DNA of 64,000 nucleotides from Parafrigoribacterium_A soli (GCF_040227235.1 NZ_JBELNZ010000002.1:496001-560000), one strand, 5' to 3'; shown: positions 1-8,851, counted from the stretch's first letter. A program made the numbers and translations. The notes: generated by a model from the sequence alone, not told the origin.

Positions 1-113
1 TCGTCGCGAGCTCGCGGGAATCTGGCGCAGCTGGGGCTGAGGTCACCACTCCACGGTATCAACGCGGCCGAGCCCGACACCGTGACGACCCCGCGGTCTC
101 CCCCGAGTGAAGA

Positions 114-149
114 GTTTGCGCCCTGGCCCTTGCACGGAAGGGCGCAAAC
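114..149 (-). terminator. Hairpin downstream of the NERD-like gene
   Basis: An 11-bp perfect inverted repeat (GTTTGCGCCCT at 114-124, AGGGCGCAAAC at 139-149) with a 14-nt loop lies 58 nt past the stop of the minus-strand gene ending at 207. It has the size of a terminator stem, but neither side carries a strong U-tract, so it could also be a processing signal. The rest of 1-206 shows no convincing gene. Confidence 0.4.
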
Positions 150-206
150 CCTTTCCCGGGGGGATCATTTCCGCCGCTGGGCGGAATGCTCTGCTCGTAC
201 TCCCTT

Positions 207-1025
207 TCAGGAGATCCCCACCAACGCGAGCAGCGAATCTGAGAAGGCCACGGCCGCCACGGCCGCGCCGCCAGTGAACACCGAGAGTGTGAGATAGAGC
301 CAAGTGCGGGCGCGGCGGTGAGCGTCGTCGACCTCGCGGCGGAGCCGGTCGAATCTCTGGGCGTGCCGCTCGGCATCGTGGCTCGCCTCGACGCTGCATC
401 GCCAGGTGCCCGGCAGTGCGGCCACGGTCGAGAGGTACTCGATCGTGTCGTCGGAGAGGACCCTGGGAAGCCCGGCGAACCATCGCGCGACCCTGGCCGA
501 TTCGGTGACGGCGACATCCGGGGCGTGCAGGGAAAGCGAGCGCGGTTCGATCACGACGATGACCGGCGTCACCTCGATGTGCGTGCCCGCGATGTCGCTG
601 AACTGCAGTGACACGTCGGCCGCATCGCGCTTGGCCGCGGCGACGCAACCGCTCTTGCGGCCGTTGACCAGGAATCTGGCACCGCCGACGCGCACCCGCT
701 TTGCCGGGAAGCTCCTGGTGGTCACCGTGAAGATTCCGGGAGGGCCGATGATGAGGTGGTCCGGGCCGTCAGCGGCGATCGTCTCGAGCACAGTGAATTC
801 GGCGCCCAGCCGCGAGTACACGGTGGCGGCGCGAGCTCCGCTGAGCGCGGCGTGATAGTCGGCGCGAGCCTCCCTGTGCAGCGGGCTCACACCGAACAGG
901 CGCGCGACGGCACCACGCTGTCGTGCCTTCAGCTGGGCACGCAGACATTCTTCGAGCACGGATGATTCCGGGCCGCGGGTGGACAGTCCTGGCGCGAATA
1001 CTCCGTGGGTTGCAATTCCAGTCAT
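207..1025 (-). CDS. NERD-domain-like protein with C-terminal membrane segment
   Basis: A 272-aa protein started at the ATG at 1025, which has a GGGGAG Shine-Dalgarno just upstream; the longer frame to 1088 lacks one. The middle third carries a NERD-type (nuclease-related domain) core: DHLIIGPPGIFTVTTR, then an RFLVNGRKS strand and an EPRSLSL strand. The C-terminus (about residues 240-270) is a hydrophobic segment, so the soluble domain is probably membrane tethered. It is a clear paralogue of the protein at 5188-6060, sharing ARLFGVSP and the order of all core strands. NERD domains are thought to be nuclease-like, but the usual ETKN motif reads TTRS here, so activity is uncertain. The function is unknown. 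Confidence 0.75.
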   Translation of the reverse strand: MTGIATHGVFAPGLSTRGPESSVLEECLRAQLKARQRGAVARLFGVSPLHREARADYHAALSGARAATVYSRLGAEFTVLETIAADGPDHLIIGPPGIFTVTTRSFPAKRVRVGGARFLVNGRKSGCVAAAKRDAADVSLQFSDIAGTHIEVTPVIVVIEPRSLSLHAPDVAVTESARVARWFAGLPRVLSDDTIEYLSTVAALPGTWRCSVEASHDAERHAQRFDRLRREVDDAHRRARTWLYLTLSVFTGGAAVAAVAFSDSLLALVGIS

Positions 1026-1103
1026 TGCTCTCCCCGGGTTCGGATTCCCCGAGCGTACGCCCGCGCTAGCGGGGCAAAAAGCCCCCAAAGGGGTGCGTAG
1101 AAC

Positions 1104-1166
1104 GCTTCGACGGGCTCAGTGGCGCTTCGACGGGCTCAGCGAACGTATGCGCTTCGGCGGGCTCAG
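1104..1166. repeat. Three copies of a GCTTCGACGGGCTCAG repeat
   Basis: Three 16-bp units begin at 1104, 1124 and 1151. The first two are identical; the third has GCTTCGGCGGGCTCAG. They sit in the intergenic gap upstream of the NERD-like gene and downstream of the aldo/keto reductase. Two further copies with CAGG or CAAG in the centre lie at 53715 and 53765, so this is a short dispersed intergenic repeat rather than a local tandem duplication. Confidence 0.8.
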
Positions 1167-1178
1167 CTGACGCGCGGG

Positions 1179-2027
1179 TCAGAACTCTTCATGCGTCTCC
1201 GGGTCGCCATCCCACAGGCGCCCGGACTCGAGCGCGGAGATCGCCGCGACCTCGTCGTCGCTGCGTTCAAAGCCGAAGACATCGAGGTTCTCGCGCTGCC
1301 TGTCGACATCACCGGACTTCGGGATGGGAACGGCGCCCAGCTGCACGTGCCAGCGCAGCACGACCTGGGTCGGCGTGACACCGTGCGCCTCAGCCGCCGC
1401 GGTCACCGCAGACTCGCCCGTGACCGAGTTGCTCTTGGCGAGCGGGCTCCAGCTCTGCGTGACGATGCCGTGCTCCTCGTGAAAGGCGCGCAGCTTCGCC
1501 TGCGGAAAGCGCGGATGCAGCTCGACCTGATTGACCGCCGGGGTAACGCCCGTCTCACGGCTCAGCCTCGTGAGGTACTCCTCGGTGAAGTTGCTGACGC
1601 CGATGGATCGCACCCGACCCGCTTCGCGCAACGCGATCATCGCCTGCCAGGACTCGACATACTTCCCCACCTTCGGCAGGGGCCAGTGGATGAGGTACAG
1701 GTCGACGTAGTCGAGGCCGAGGTTCTCGCGCGACTCCTCGAAGCTCGCGAGGGTCTCGTCGAAGCCGTGGTGCCGCCCCGGCAGCTTCGTCGTGACGAAG
1801 AGTTCCTCGCGCGCAACGCCAGAGCGGCGCACGGCCTCCCTCACCTCGCGCTCGTTCTCGTAGTTGAGGGCGGTGTCGAGAATCCGGTAGCCGGTGCCGA
1901 TCGCCGCGACCATGGCCTGCGTGCCCGCGTCGCCGCGCAGACCGTAGGTTCCGAGCCCGAGTTTCGGCATCTCGGTGCCGTCGTTGAGCGTGATCGTGGG
2001 CGCAGGGGGAACCGTCGCAGCTGTCAT
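1179..2027 (-). CDS. Aldo/keto reductase
   Basis: A 282-aa single-domain NADPH-dependent oxidoreductase of the aldo/keto reductase superfamily, of the short type related to 2,5-diketo-D-gluconate reductases. The catalytic tetrad is visible: Asp51 and Tyr56 in DTALNYEN, Lys81 in TTKLPG, His114 in LIHWPLP. Later motifs include GVSNF and the cofactor-binding PIPKSG. The start at 2027 gives the conserved N-terminus ITLNDGTEMPKLGLGTYGL; upstream in-frame sequence overlaps the next gene and is not family-like. It probably reduces small aldehydes or ketones in the cytoplasm. It lies 22 bp from, and in the same direction as, the dienelactone hydrolase, so the two are likely co-transcribed. Confidence 0.93.
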   Translation of the reverse strand: MTAATVPPAPTITLNDGTEMPKLGLGTYGLRGDAGTQAMVAAIGTGYRILDTALNYENEREVREAVRRSGVAREELFVTTKLPGRHHGFDETLASFEESRENLGLDYVDLYLIHWPLPKVGKYVESWQAMIALREAGRVRSIGVSNFTEEYLTRLSRETGVTPAVNQVELHPRFPQAKLRAFHEEHGIVTQSWSPLAKSNSVTGESAVTAAAEAHGVTPTQVVLRWHVQLGAVPIPKSGDVDRQRENLDVFGFERSDDEVAAISALESGRLWDGDPETHEEF

Positions 2028-2049
2028 GGTTCCAGTCTGCCGGGCGAAC

Positions 2050-2817
2050 TCAGGAACTTGCTGAGGGTTCCGGCGACGGAAGCCGCTCGTCGAGGAAGGT
2101 GAGCGTGCGTTGCCAGGCGTCGGCAGCGGCATCCGCATCGTAGGTGGCCGAGTTGCTTTCGTTGAAGAAGGCGTGCCGCGCGCCCTCGTACACGCGCGGG
2201 GTGAAGTCGACCCCCGCATCGGCCATCTCCTGCGTCACCCGCGGCAGGGCCTCCATGAGTCGTTCGTCCTGGTCACCGTAGAAGGCGAGGACCGGGCACG
2301 AGATCGAGCCGAGTTCCGAGGTCTCCGGCGGCTGTCCGTAGAACGGCACGGCGGCGCGCACCCGGGGGTCGGCCGCGGCGAGCGCAAAGCTGTAGCTGCC
2401 GCCGAAGCAGAAGCCGATGACGGCGATGCGGCCGTCGACGCCGGGCTCGGCCGCGACGAGGTCGACGACGCTGCCGAGCGCCTCGACCGCCCAGCGGCCG
2501 TATTCCGGCGATCGCGCGGGCGCGAGCTTCTCGCGCATGAGCGGCTGCGCCTCGGTGCGCCTGGCCTCGTCGGAGCTGAAAGTCAGCTCCTGCAACTGCT
2601 GCCCTACCTCGGGAACCACCCCAACACCGCTCAGCAGGTCGGGTGCGATCACGAGGTAACCCGCTTCGGCGAGCCGATCGGCAACGCCGCGGATGTGCTC
2701 CACGAGTCCCCAGATCTCGTGGATCAGGACGATTCCGCCGCGCGGCGCTCCGGACGGTTCACTGCGGTAGGCGGGCAGCGAGCCATCCGCCGTGTCGATC
2801 TCGATTGAGGTTCCCAT
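2050..2817 (-). CDS. Dienelactone hydrolase family protein
   Basis: A 255-aa alpha/beta hydrolase of the carboxymethylenebutenolidase (DLH) family. The Cys nucleophile lies in GFCFGGS (Cys137), the acid is Asp182 or Asp184 in FYGDQDE, and the base is His215 in GARHAFF. The family hydrolyses dienelactones in chloroaromatic breakdown, but most homologues, probably including this one, act on unknown esters or lactones. The ATG at 2817 has an AAAGGA ribosome site 8 nt upstream. It is the first gene of a likely pair with the downstream aldo/keto reductase. Confidence 0.92.
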   Translation of the reverse strand: MGTSIEIDTADGSLPAYRSEPSGAPRGGIVLIHEIWGLVEHIRGVADRLAEAGYLVIAPDLLSGVGVVPEVGQQLQELTFSSDEARRTEAQPLMREKLAPARSPEYGRWAVEALGSVVDLVAAEPGVDGRIAVIGFCFGGSYSFALAAADPRVRAAVPFYGQPPETSELGSISCPVLAFYGDQDERLMEALPRVTQEMADAGVDFTPRVYEGARHAFFNESNSATYDADAAADAWQRTLTFLDERLPSPEPSASS

Positions 2818-2907
2818 CGCACGATCCTTTCACCTCGCCGCAGGCGCCGCCCGAAGAAGGGAGCGGCGTTCCCCTGTGAGAGGCAGCGGCGGCGGTATGT
2901 TCTCAGG

Positions 2908-3789
2908 GTGCCAGCGTCCACTCCCCTCAGAATCCTGCACATCTCCGACACCCACCTCTTCGGTGACGACTCGCTTCACTACGGTCGCGTGGACACCTTC
3001 GCCGCTCTCGCGAGGGCACTCGACCAGTTCTCGGGTATCGGCGGCCTCGATCTGCTCGTCGCCTCCGGAGACCTCTCCGACGATGGATCACCGCGCTCGT
3101 ACCAGCGATTGCGCTCGGCGCTGGCGCCCTGGGCCGCCGCCCGCGGCGCGAGCGTGATCTACGCGATGGGCAACCACGACGATCGCCGCAGCTTTCGCCA
3201 AGTTCTCGGCAGCGGCCACGAGCCGGATGCCGCGGTCGCGACCCAGGGACCGATCGACGCCGTAAGCACGCTGGGTTCCTGGCGCGTCGTCACCATCGAC
3301 ACCTCGGTGCCCGGAGCAGGCTACGGCGAACTCGGCCGAAGCCAGCTCGATTGGCTGGGCGACGTGCTCTCGGAGCCCGCCGAAGCGGGAACAGTGCTCG
3401 TCATGCACCACCCTCCCGTGCCCGCTTCCACCGCTCTGCTGCAGGCGCTCGAGCTCTACAACCCGGAAGACCTGCTCGAGGTCATTCGCGGCTCCGACGT
3501 GCGCGTCATCCTCTCCGGCCACTACCACCACGCGCTGAGCGAGACATTCGGCGGGGTGCCCGTCATCGTTGCACCGGGCATCGCCAACGCGACGGACGTG
3601 CTCGCTCGCGAGGGCACCGAGCGCGCCGTCGTCGGCTCCGGTGCGGGGCTCGTCACCGTCGGTGGCGACGATGTGCGCTCCATCCCGTTGCGTTCCTATG
3701 GCCAGCACGACGGCGAACAGATCTTCCACCTCGATCTCGAGACGGTCGCACAGTTCGTGCAGGAGGCAGGCAGGGTCGACACCCGCTGA
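2908..3789 (+). CDS. Metallophosphoesterase, CpdA-like
   Basis: A 293-aa calcineurin-like phosphoesterase of the class that includes 3',5'-cyclic-AMP phosphodiesterase CpdA and Rv0805. The di-metal motifs appear in order: ISDTHLF (Asp14, His16), SGDLSDDG (Asp55), GNHDDR (Asn89, His90), VMHHPPVP near residue 172 and SGHYHHAL near residue 203. The start is a GTG that places the first motif at residue 14, as is normal for the family; no better ATG is in frame. Substrate is not shown by sequence: cAMP, a 2',3'-cyclic nucleotide or a phospholipid are possible. It is divergent from the dienelactone hydrolase and upstream of the M4 protease. Confidence 0.9.
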   Translation: MPASTPLRILHISDTHLFGDDSLHYGRVDTFAALARALDQFSGIGGLDLLVASGDLSDDGSPRSYQRLRSALAPWAAARGASVIYAMGNHDDRRSFRQVLGSGHEPDAAVATQGPIDAVSTLGSWRVVTIDTSVPGAGYGELGRSQLDWLGDVLSEPAEAGTVLVMHHPPVPASTALLQALELYNPEDLLEVIRGSDVRVILSGHYHHALSETFGGVPVIVAPGIANATDVLAREGTERAVVGSGAGLVTVGGDDVRSIPLRSYGQHDGEQIFHLDLETVAQFVQEAGRVDTR

Positions 3790-3862
3790 GGCCGCCGAGC
3801 CGGCCGCTGGGAACTTCCCGTCGGTCGGCGCCGAGGCGCCGACGAAGTGGCAGCATCGAATC

Positions 3863-4918
3863 ATGAAGTGCTGCATCGTTCCGCCGTACCTGCTCGAACG
3901 AATCGCCGCCCTGGATGATCCCCGCTTCGAGCATGCCGCCGCCTCGGCGCGGGCGTCGCGGGAGCTCGACGATCCGTTCCGGGGCGTGCGCCTCGGGGCC
4001 CGTGCCGACCATCCCAGGACCACGGCGATGGCCCAGGGCGGCGGCGCGCTCGATGGCCCGCATCGCACGATCTTCGACGCGCGGCACAGCGAGACGCTGC
4101 CCGGAGTCCGTGTGCGCGGCGAGGGCGAGCCCGCGGGAAGCGATGTGGCCGTCACAGAGTCGTACGACGGCCTCGGCAGCACCCACGAGCTGTATCGCAA
4201 GGTCTACCGTCGTGCATCCATCGACGACCACAACCTGCCGCTGCTCGCCACCGTGCACTACGGCCGGGACTACGACAACGCCTTCTGGAACGGCGATCGA
4301 ATGGTCTTCGGCGACGGCGACGGCACCGTCTTCCAGGGCTTCACCTCCTCGCTCAGCGTCATCGGCCACGAACTGACCCACGGCGTCACCCAGTACACGG
4401 CGGGTCTCGAATACCAGGGCCAGTCCGGTGCACTCAACGAGTCGATTTCGGATGTATTCGGCGCGCTGGTCGAGCAGTTCGCGAAGTCGCAGGATGTGAG
4501 CGAGGCCAGCTGGCTCATTGGCCAGGGCCTGTTCACCAAGGAGGTGCAGGGCTCGGCGCTGCGTTCGATGAAGGCGCCGGGAACCGCGTACGACGACGAT
4601 GTGCTCGGCAAGGACCCACAGCCCGCCACGATGAGCGGCTACGTGCAGACGAGCGACGACAACGGCGGCGTGCACCTGAACTCGGGCATCCCGAACCACG
4701 CCTTCTACCTCGCGGCCGCGAAGCTGGGCGGCAACGCCTGGGAACGCGCGGGGCAGGTCTGGTACGACACCCTCGTGGGCGGCGAGGTGCCCACCGACTG
4801 CGACTTCGCTCGCTTCGCCAAGGCCACGACGGATGCCGCTGCCGCGCGCTACGGAGCGAGCTCGGCCGAACGCGACGCCGTGCACCACGCGTGGACTACC
4901 GTGGGCGTCGCGCGATGA
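3863..4918 (+). CDS. M4 metalloprotease, protealysin type
   Basis: A 351-aa thermolysin-family zinc protease. It has no signal peptide; instead the N-terminus carries PPYLL (residues 7-11), the hallmark of the short protealysin-type propeptide, so the enzyme probably matures inside the cell. Zinc and catalytic residues are seen in HELTH (His169, Glu170, His173), Glu193 in ALNES, and the transition-state His271 in GGVHLNSGIPNHAFY. The length fits protealysin rather than the long-propeptide secreted thermolysins. Its stop overlaps the start of the inhibitor-like gene that follows (ATGA), implying coupled translation. No ribosome site is evident before the ATG at 3863. Confidence 0.93.
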   Translation: MKCCIVPPYLLERIAALDDPRFEHAAASARASRELDDPFRGVRLGARADHPRTTAMAQGGGALDGPHRTIFDARHSETLPGVRVRGEGEPAGSDVAVTESYDGLGSTHELYRKVYRRASIDDHNLPLLATVHYGRDYDNAFWNGDRMVFGDGDGTVFQGFTSSLSVIGHELTHGVTQYTAGLEYQGQSGALNESISDVFGALVEQFAKSQDVSEASWLIGQGLFTKEVQGSALRSMKAPGTAYDDDVLGKDPQPATMSGYVQTSDDNGGVHLNSGIPNHAFYLAAAKLGGNAWERAGQVWYDTLVGGEVPTDCDFARFAKATTDAAAARYGASSAERDAVHHAWTTVGVAR

Positions 4919-5178
4919 AGATCCGCGTGGTGCGCAGCGGCGGCATCGCGGGCCTCAGCAGCCACTGGGAGGTGACGATCGACGACCGCGACGACAGGGA
5001 GTCGTGGCTCGCCCTGCTCGACCGGCTGCCGTGGCAGGACGTCTCCACCGAACAGCAGCAACCCGATCGGTACAGCTATCGCATCGAGTGCTCCCGTCAC
5101 CGCGTCACCCTCCCGGAGCAGCAGCTGACGGGGCCATGGCGCGAGCTCGTCGATCGGGTGCGCGACGCATCCGACTAG
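4915..5178 (+). CDS. Emfourin-like inhibitor of the M4 protease
   Basis: An 87-aa small acidic cytoplasmic protein beginning MKIRVVRSGGIAGLSSHW. This N-terminal strand and Gly-Gly turn, the size, and the position directly behind a protealysin-type gene match emfourin (M4in), the slow-binding protein inhibitor described for Serratia protealysin. The start codon overlaps the protease stop by 4 nt (ATGA), which would keep inhibitor and enzyme in step. The protein presumably holds the intracellular protease inactive until release or lysis. Family assignment is from recall of the motif and from gene order. Confidence 0.82.
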   Translation: MKIRVVRSGGIAGLSSHWEVTIDDRDDRESWLALLDRLPWQDVSTEQQQPDRYSYRIECSRHRVTLPEQQLTGPWRELVDRVRDASD

Positions 5179-5187
5179 CCCCGAACC

Positions 5188-6060
5188 TCAGCGCCCCAGG
5201 TGACCCGGAATCGCGCCGAGGATCGCGAGCGTCGCCAGCGCCGTGGCCGAAACGACGACGAGAATCGTGGCGGCGCCGAACCAGAGCTGGCGCAGCGCAC
5301 GTGACCGCTCGACGAGGCGCAGGAGACGATCGAGCTCAATGACACCAGAGTCGTCATCCACCTCTCGTGCGTGACCCCAGGTTTCCGGCAACTCTGCGGC
5401 CCTCGCGATGCGCTGCACCTCGACGGCGTCGAACACGGCGGGCTGAGCCTCGAGCCACGGAACGAGTTCGGCCGAGGCGAGCACCTCGATGTCCTTGGGC
5501 GTGCCGCGCAGGCTGAGCGAAAGGGGTTCGACGAAGACGAGCAGACCCGTGACGACGACGGGCTGCCCCAGCGCCGCGGTCAACCGCCGCTCCGCCCTAC
5601 CGAGGTCATGCTCCGCCGCACGGATGTGGGCGCGCTTGAGTCCGTCCACGAGCACCGAGCGCCCGGACACCGCGATCGCGAGACCGGGGTGATTGCGAGT
5701 GGTGACCGTGAAGACGCCCGCGGGACCGACGAGCAGGTGGTCGAGATCGGCGCCCTCCTGGCCGACGGGCACGGCGTGTAGGACGGTCCAGTCGCTGTCG
5801 AGCTGCGCGAGCAGTTCGCCCACGTGCAACTCGCCCACCGCCCCCGCGAAGAACGGTTCACTCTCGGTGCCGATCGGGCTCACGCCGAACAGGCGCGCCC
5901 AGACCGACCTCGGCCGCTCGGTGGAGTGGGCGCTCAGAAACTCGCCGATGGCGCGCTGACCGGGAACCCGGGCGCGCAGCGACGCCTCGGCCACCGCAAC
6001 GGCATCGCCGTCCTCGGCACCGCGTTCGTCCAGGTGCTCCTGCGAAATCTCCTGCGTCAT
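5188..6060 (-). CDS. NERD-domain-like membrane protein, paralogue of 207-1025
   Basis: A 290-aa protein with the same plan as the one at 207-1025: variable N-terminus, ARLFGVSP, NERD-like core (DHLLVGPAGVFTVTTRNH, SVLVDGLKR, EPLSLSL), an ELPETW motif and a C-terminal transmembrane segment (about residues 260-282). The ATG at 6060 has a purine-rich AGAGGTGGGGGG leader. The paralogues lie about 4 kb apart in the same orientation, which suggests an old tandem duplication later separated. No catalytic function can be asserted. Confidence 0.75.
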   Translation of the reverse strand: MTQEISQEHLDERGAEDGDAVAVAEASLRARVPGQRAIGEFLSAHSTERPRSVWARLFGVSPIGTESEPFFAGAVGELHVGELLAQLDSDWTVLHAVPVGQEGADLDHLLVGPAGVFTVTTRNHPGLAIAVSGRSVLVDGLKRAHIRAAEHDLGRAERRLTAALGQPVVVTGLLVFVEPLSLSLRGTPKDIEVLASAELVPWLEAQPAVFDAVEVQRIARAAELPETWGHAREVDDDSGVIELDRLLRLVERSRALRQLWFGAATILVVVSATALATLAILGAIPGHLGR

Positions 6061-6297
6061 CGCCCCCCACCTCTACCGTCGTGCACCGTGCCATCGTGCA
6101 CGCGATCCCCTAGTTCAGGATGGCGGCTCCCCCGCCATCGCGCGACCCCCAGAGCGAGGCGCGCCCGCCCGCGAGAAAGCCGGAAGGAAAGGGTTGCGCA
6201 TCCGCGGGGGAAGGCGCATTCTGGAGGAAGAACAACTCGTCGCCCGGAAGAGCCGCACCAAGTGCCGCACCGGGCGTCGAGTCTTTAAGGCGTGAAC

Positions 6298-7503
6298 TCA
6301 GGGGGCGAGGGGGCCGAGCAGCGCCGTCGCCACCGTGGCGTGCGCCGAGTCCTCGTTGCTCGGGTGGAAGCCGCCGGCCAGCACATCCCGATAGAGGCGA
6401 CCGAGCTCGCTCGACGCCGAATACGCAGAACCGCCAGCCACGCGGATGGCCTGCTCCACCACGAACTTGGCACTGGCGGTCGCGCGAAGCTTGAGTCCCA
6501 CGAGCGCACGGAACCACTGCGCGCCTCGATCGACCCGATCATCCACGTCTCGGGCAATGGCGTCGAGCTGCGGAAGCACCGCGTCGTGGGAGATCGCGGC
6601 GTCGGCGATCTTCCAACGCGTGTCCGGGTCCTGATCCTTGGTCGTGCCCGTCCTCACCGAACCACGGCGCTGAGCGCTCTCGACGGCGAGTTCGAGCGCC
6701 CGCTGCCCGATGCCCGTGTACACGGCGGAGACCAGGATATCGAAGTTCGCGAAGATCGCAAAGATCAGCGGGTCGGCGTTCGGCCCCGGGTCGAGCCGGC
6801 GGATGATGCGGTCGGCGCGCGCCCGCACGCCATCGAGTCGCGTGCTGTTGCTCTGGCTCGCACGCATCCCCATCGTGTTCCAGTCGTCCAGCACCGTGAT
6901 TCCGCCCGCATCGCGCTCCACCACGGCGTGCACGAGCTTCGGCGCATCCGCCGAGGTGCTGTCGAGGCCGAACAGGCCGAGCCTCGTCCAGGCGGGCGAC
7001 AGGCTCGTGAAGATCTTGGTGCCGGTGAACTCGTAGCTTCCGTCGGGCTGCGGGCGCGCATCCGTCTGGCTGCCGAACAGAACGAGATCATTTCCCGCCT
7101 CGCTGATGGCGAAGGCGAAGACCTCGCCGGCAGCCGCCTCGCGCAGGATGAACTCCAGCGAGTCGTCGCCTCGGTCACGCAGCGTCTTCGCGATTCCCGT
7201 CCACACGAGGTGCATGTTCACGGCGAGCGCCGTCGCCGGCGCCGCCGCCGCGAGCCTGAGCTGTTCGTGGACGACCTGCTGCAGGCTCAGGCCGAACCCG
7301 CCGAACTCCACCGGAACGAACGCGCGCAGGTACCCGGCCTCCTTCAGCTCGTCCAGATCCTCGCTGAAAAACGCATTGTCGCGGTCATAGCCCGCCGCTC
7401 GATTGTGGATTCTGGTGAGCAGGTCATCGCCGAGAATGCGGTGACGACCGGGCAGGTGACGGTCTGGAGCAGGGGTGTTCTCGGGAGCCATGTCATCCAG
7501 CAT
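6298..7503 (-). CDS. Acyl-CoA dehydrogenase family protein
   Basis: A 401-aa flavoprotein (397 aa if the second ATG at 7491 is used; neither has a strong ribosome site). The N-terminal helical domain holds EFGGFGLSL; the middle beta domain holds AFAISEAG and FTGTKIFTSLSPAW, the usual FAD/substrate strand; the C-terminal helical domain ends with VAGGSAYSASSELGRLYRDV. This fits the acyl-CoA dehydrogenase superfamily, subgroup near the DszC/HpaH-like monooxygenases and short-chain dehydrogenases. The substrate cannot be told. It is divergent from the MFS gene with only about 26 bp between starts. Confidence 0.87.
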   Translation of the reverse strand: MLDDMAPENTPAPDRHLPGRHRILGDDLLTRIHNRAAGYDRDNAFFSEDLDELKEAGYLRAFVPVEFGGFGLSLQQVVHEQLRLAAAAPATALAVNMHLVWTGIAKTLRDRGDDSLEFILREAAAGEVFAFAISEAGNDLVLFGSQTDARPQPDGSYEFTGTKIFTSLSPAWTRLGLFGLDSTSADAPKLVHAVVERDAGGITVLDDWNTMGMRASQSNSTRLDGVRARADRIIRRLDPGPNADPLIFAIFANFDILVSAVYTGIGQRALELAVESAQRRGSVRTGTTKDQDPDTRWKIADAAISHDAVLPQLDAIARDVDDRVDRGAQWFRALVGLKLRATASAKFVVEQAIRVAGGSAYSASSELGRLYRDVLAGGFHPSNEDSAHATVATALLGPLAP

Positions 7504-7529
7504 CCCAGCATGCAGCAGAATTGGGCACA

Positions 7530-8840
7530 GTGAGCACAGATTCCGAACCGCAGAGCGCCAGGCGCGGCGTCTTCATCGACCTCAGTCCCCTGCGCGAGAG
7601 CCCGGCCTTCGCGCGACTCTGGGCAGGCAACGCGATCTCGGGCATCGGCGCGCAGATGACCATCCTCGCGGTGGGACTGCACATCTACGACATCACCGCG
7701 TCGACCTTCGCGGTCGCGCTCGTCGGGGCGTTCGCCCTCGTGCCCATGGTGTTCGCGGGCCTCTACGGCGGGATGCTCGCCGATGCCTTCGATCGACGCC
7801 TGCTGATGATCATCGCGGCCGTGGTCGCGTGGGGTTCGACCATCGGCCTCGCGACGCTCGCCTGGACGGGCGTCGAGGTCGTCTGGCCGTTCTACCTGCT
7901 CACGACGCTCAATGCGGTGGCGGCCACGATGATCGGCACGGTGCGCATGGCGGTGCTCCCCCGAATCCTGCCAGAGCGACTCCTCCCCGCCGCATCCGCG
8001 CTGGGTGGCATCAGCTCCGGCCTCATGATCACCGTGGGCCCCGCGCTGGCCGGCATACTCGTCGCGAGCGTGGGTTTCGCGTGGACCTACACCGCCGACG
8101 TCGTGCTCTTCCTCGCGGCCTTCCTCGGCATCGTCTCCCTGCCGCGCATCACGCCGGAGGGCGAGATCCACCGACCGGGACTCGAGTCGCTGAAGTACGG
8201 CCTGGCGTTCCTGCGCACCGCGCCGAACATCCGGATGTCGTTCATCGTCGACATCATCGCGATGAGCTTCGGGCAGCCGCGAGTGCTGTTCCCGGCTGTC
8301 GGCGCGCTCGTGTTGGGCGGCGGCGCGGTCACCGTGGGCATCCTGACCGCGGCCGGCGCGATCGGGGCGCTCCTGTGCAGCCTTCTCTCGGGCAAGGTCG
8401 GCCAGGTGAGGCGGCAGGGGCGTGCCATCGGCATCGCGATCGTGATCTACGGCGCGTTCACCGCTGCCTTCGGGCTCGTGCTGCTGATCGCGAGCCTCGC
8501 GGCGCGGCCTGCGAGCGAGCCCAATCTGCCCGCGATCATTGTCGCCTCCGTGCTGCTTGCCGGGGCCGGCGCGGCGGACAACGTCAGCTCCATCTACCGC
8601 ATGACCATGCTGCAGGTCGCCGTGCCCGACAACATGCGCGGTCGCCTGCAGGGAATCTTCACCGTGGTCGTCACCGGGGGCCCGAGGGTCGGCGACATCT
8701 ACATCGGCGTCGTCGCGGCACTCGGAGCGCTGTGGTTGCCGCCGGTGCTCGGCGGGATCGTCATCATCGTCCTCGTCGCGACCCTCGTGCGCTGGCAGCG
8801 CAGCTTCTTGCACTACGACGCGCTGCACCCGAGGCCGTAG
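7530..8840 (+). CDS. MFS transporter, EntS/MFS_3-like exporter
   Basis: A 436-aa membrane protein with about 12 transmembrane helices. Early sequence LRESPAFARLWAGNAISGIG and the loop GGMLADAFDRR (cytoplasmic 2-3 loop of MFS carriers) place it with the MFS_3 group that includes the enterobactin exporter EntS. The probable role is proton-driven export of a small molecule such as a siderophore or drug. The start is taken as the GTG at 7530; a TTG at 7521 adds three residues. It is divergent from the acyl-CoA dehydrogenase, so both promoters must lie in or overlap a very short spacer. Confidence 0.9.
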   Translation: MSTDSEPQSARRGVFIDLSPLRESPAFARLWAGNAISGIGAQMTILAVGLHIYDITASTFAVALVGAFALVPMVFAGLYGGMLADAFDRRLLMIIAAVVAWGSTIGLATLAWTGVEVVWPFYLLTTLNAVAATMIGTVRMAVLPRILPERLLPAASALGGISSGLMITVGPALAGILVASVGFAWTYTADVVLFLAAFLGIVSLPRITPEGEIHRPGLESLKYGLAFLRTAPNIRMSFIVDIIAMSFGQPRVLFPAVGALVLGGGAVTVGILTAAGAIGALLCSLLSGKVGQVRRQGRAIGIAIVIYGAFTAAFGLVLLIASLAARPASEPNLPAIIVASVLLAGAGAADNVSSIYRMTMLQVAVPDNMRGRLQGIFTVVVTGGPRVGDIYIGVVAALGALWLPPVLGGIVIIVLVATLVRWQRSFLHYDALHPRP

Positions 8841-8851
8841 CGGCCGCCGGT

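Noticed and set aside
2..40. Short open frame ending in TGA at the left edge (RRELAGIWRSWG)
   Set aside because: Only 12 codons are visible; it could be the tail of a gene outside the window but nothing supports it.
1060..1095. GGGGC-AAAAA-GCCCC hairpin near 1071-1085
   Set aside because: Only a 5-bp stem, located upstream of a minus-strand start and past no plus-strand gene, so not a credible terminator.
1119..2102. Plus-strand 327-codon frame
   Set aside because: It is the antisense shadow of the aldo/keto reductase; Arg/Ala-rich with no motif.
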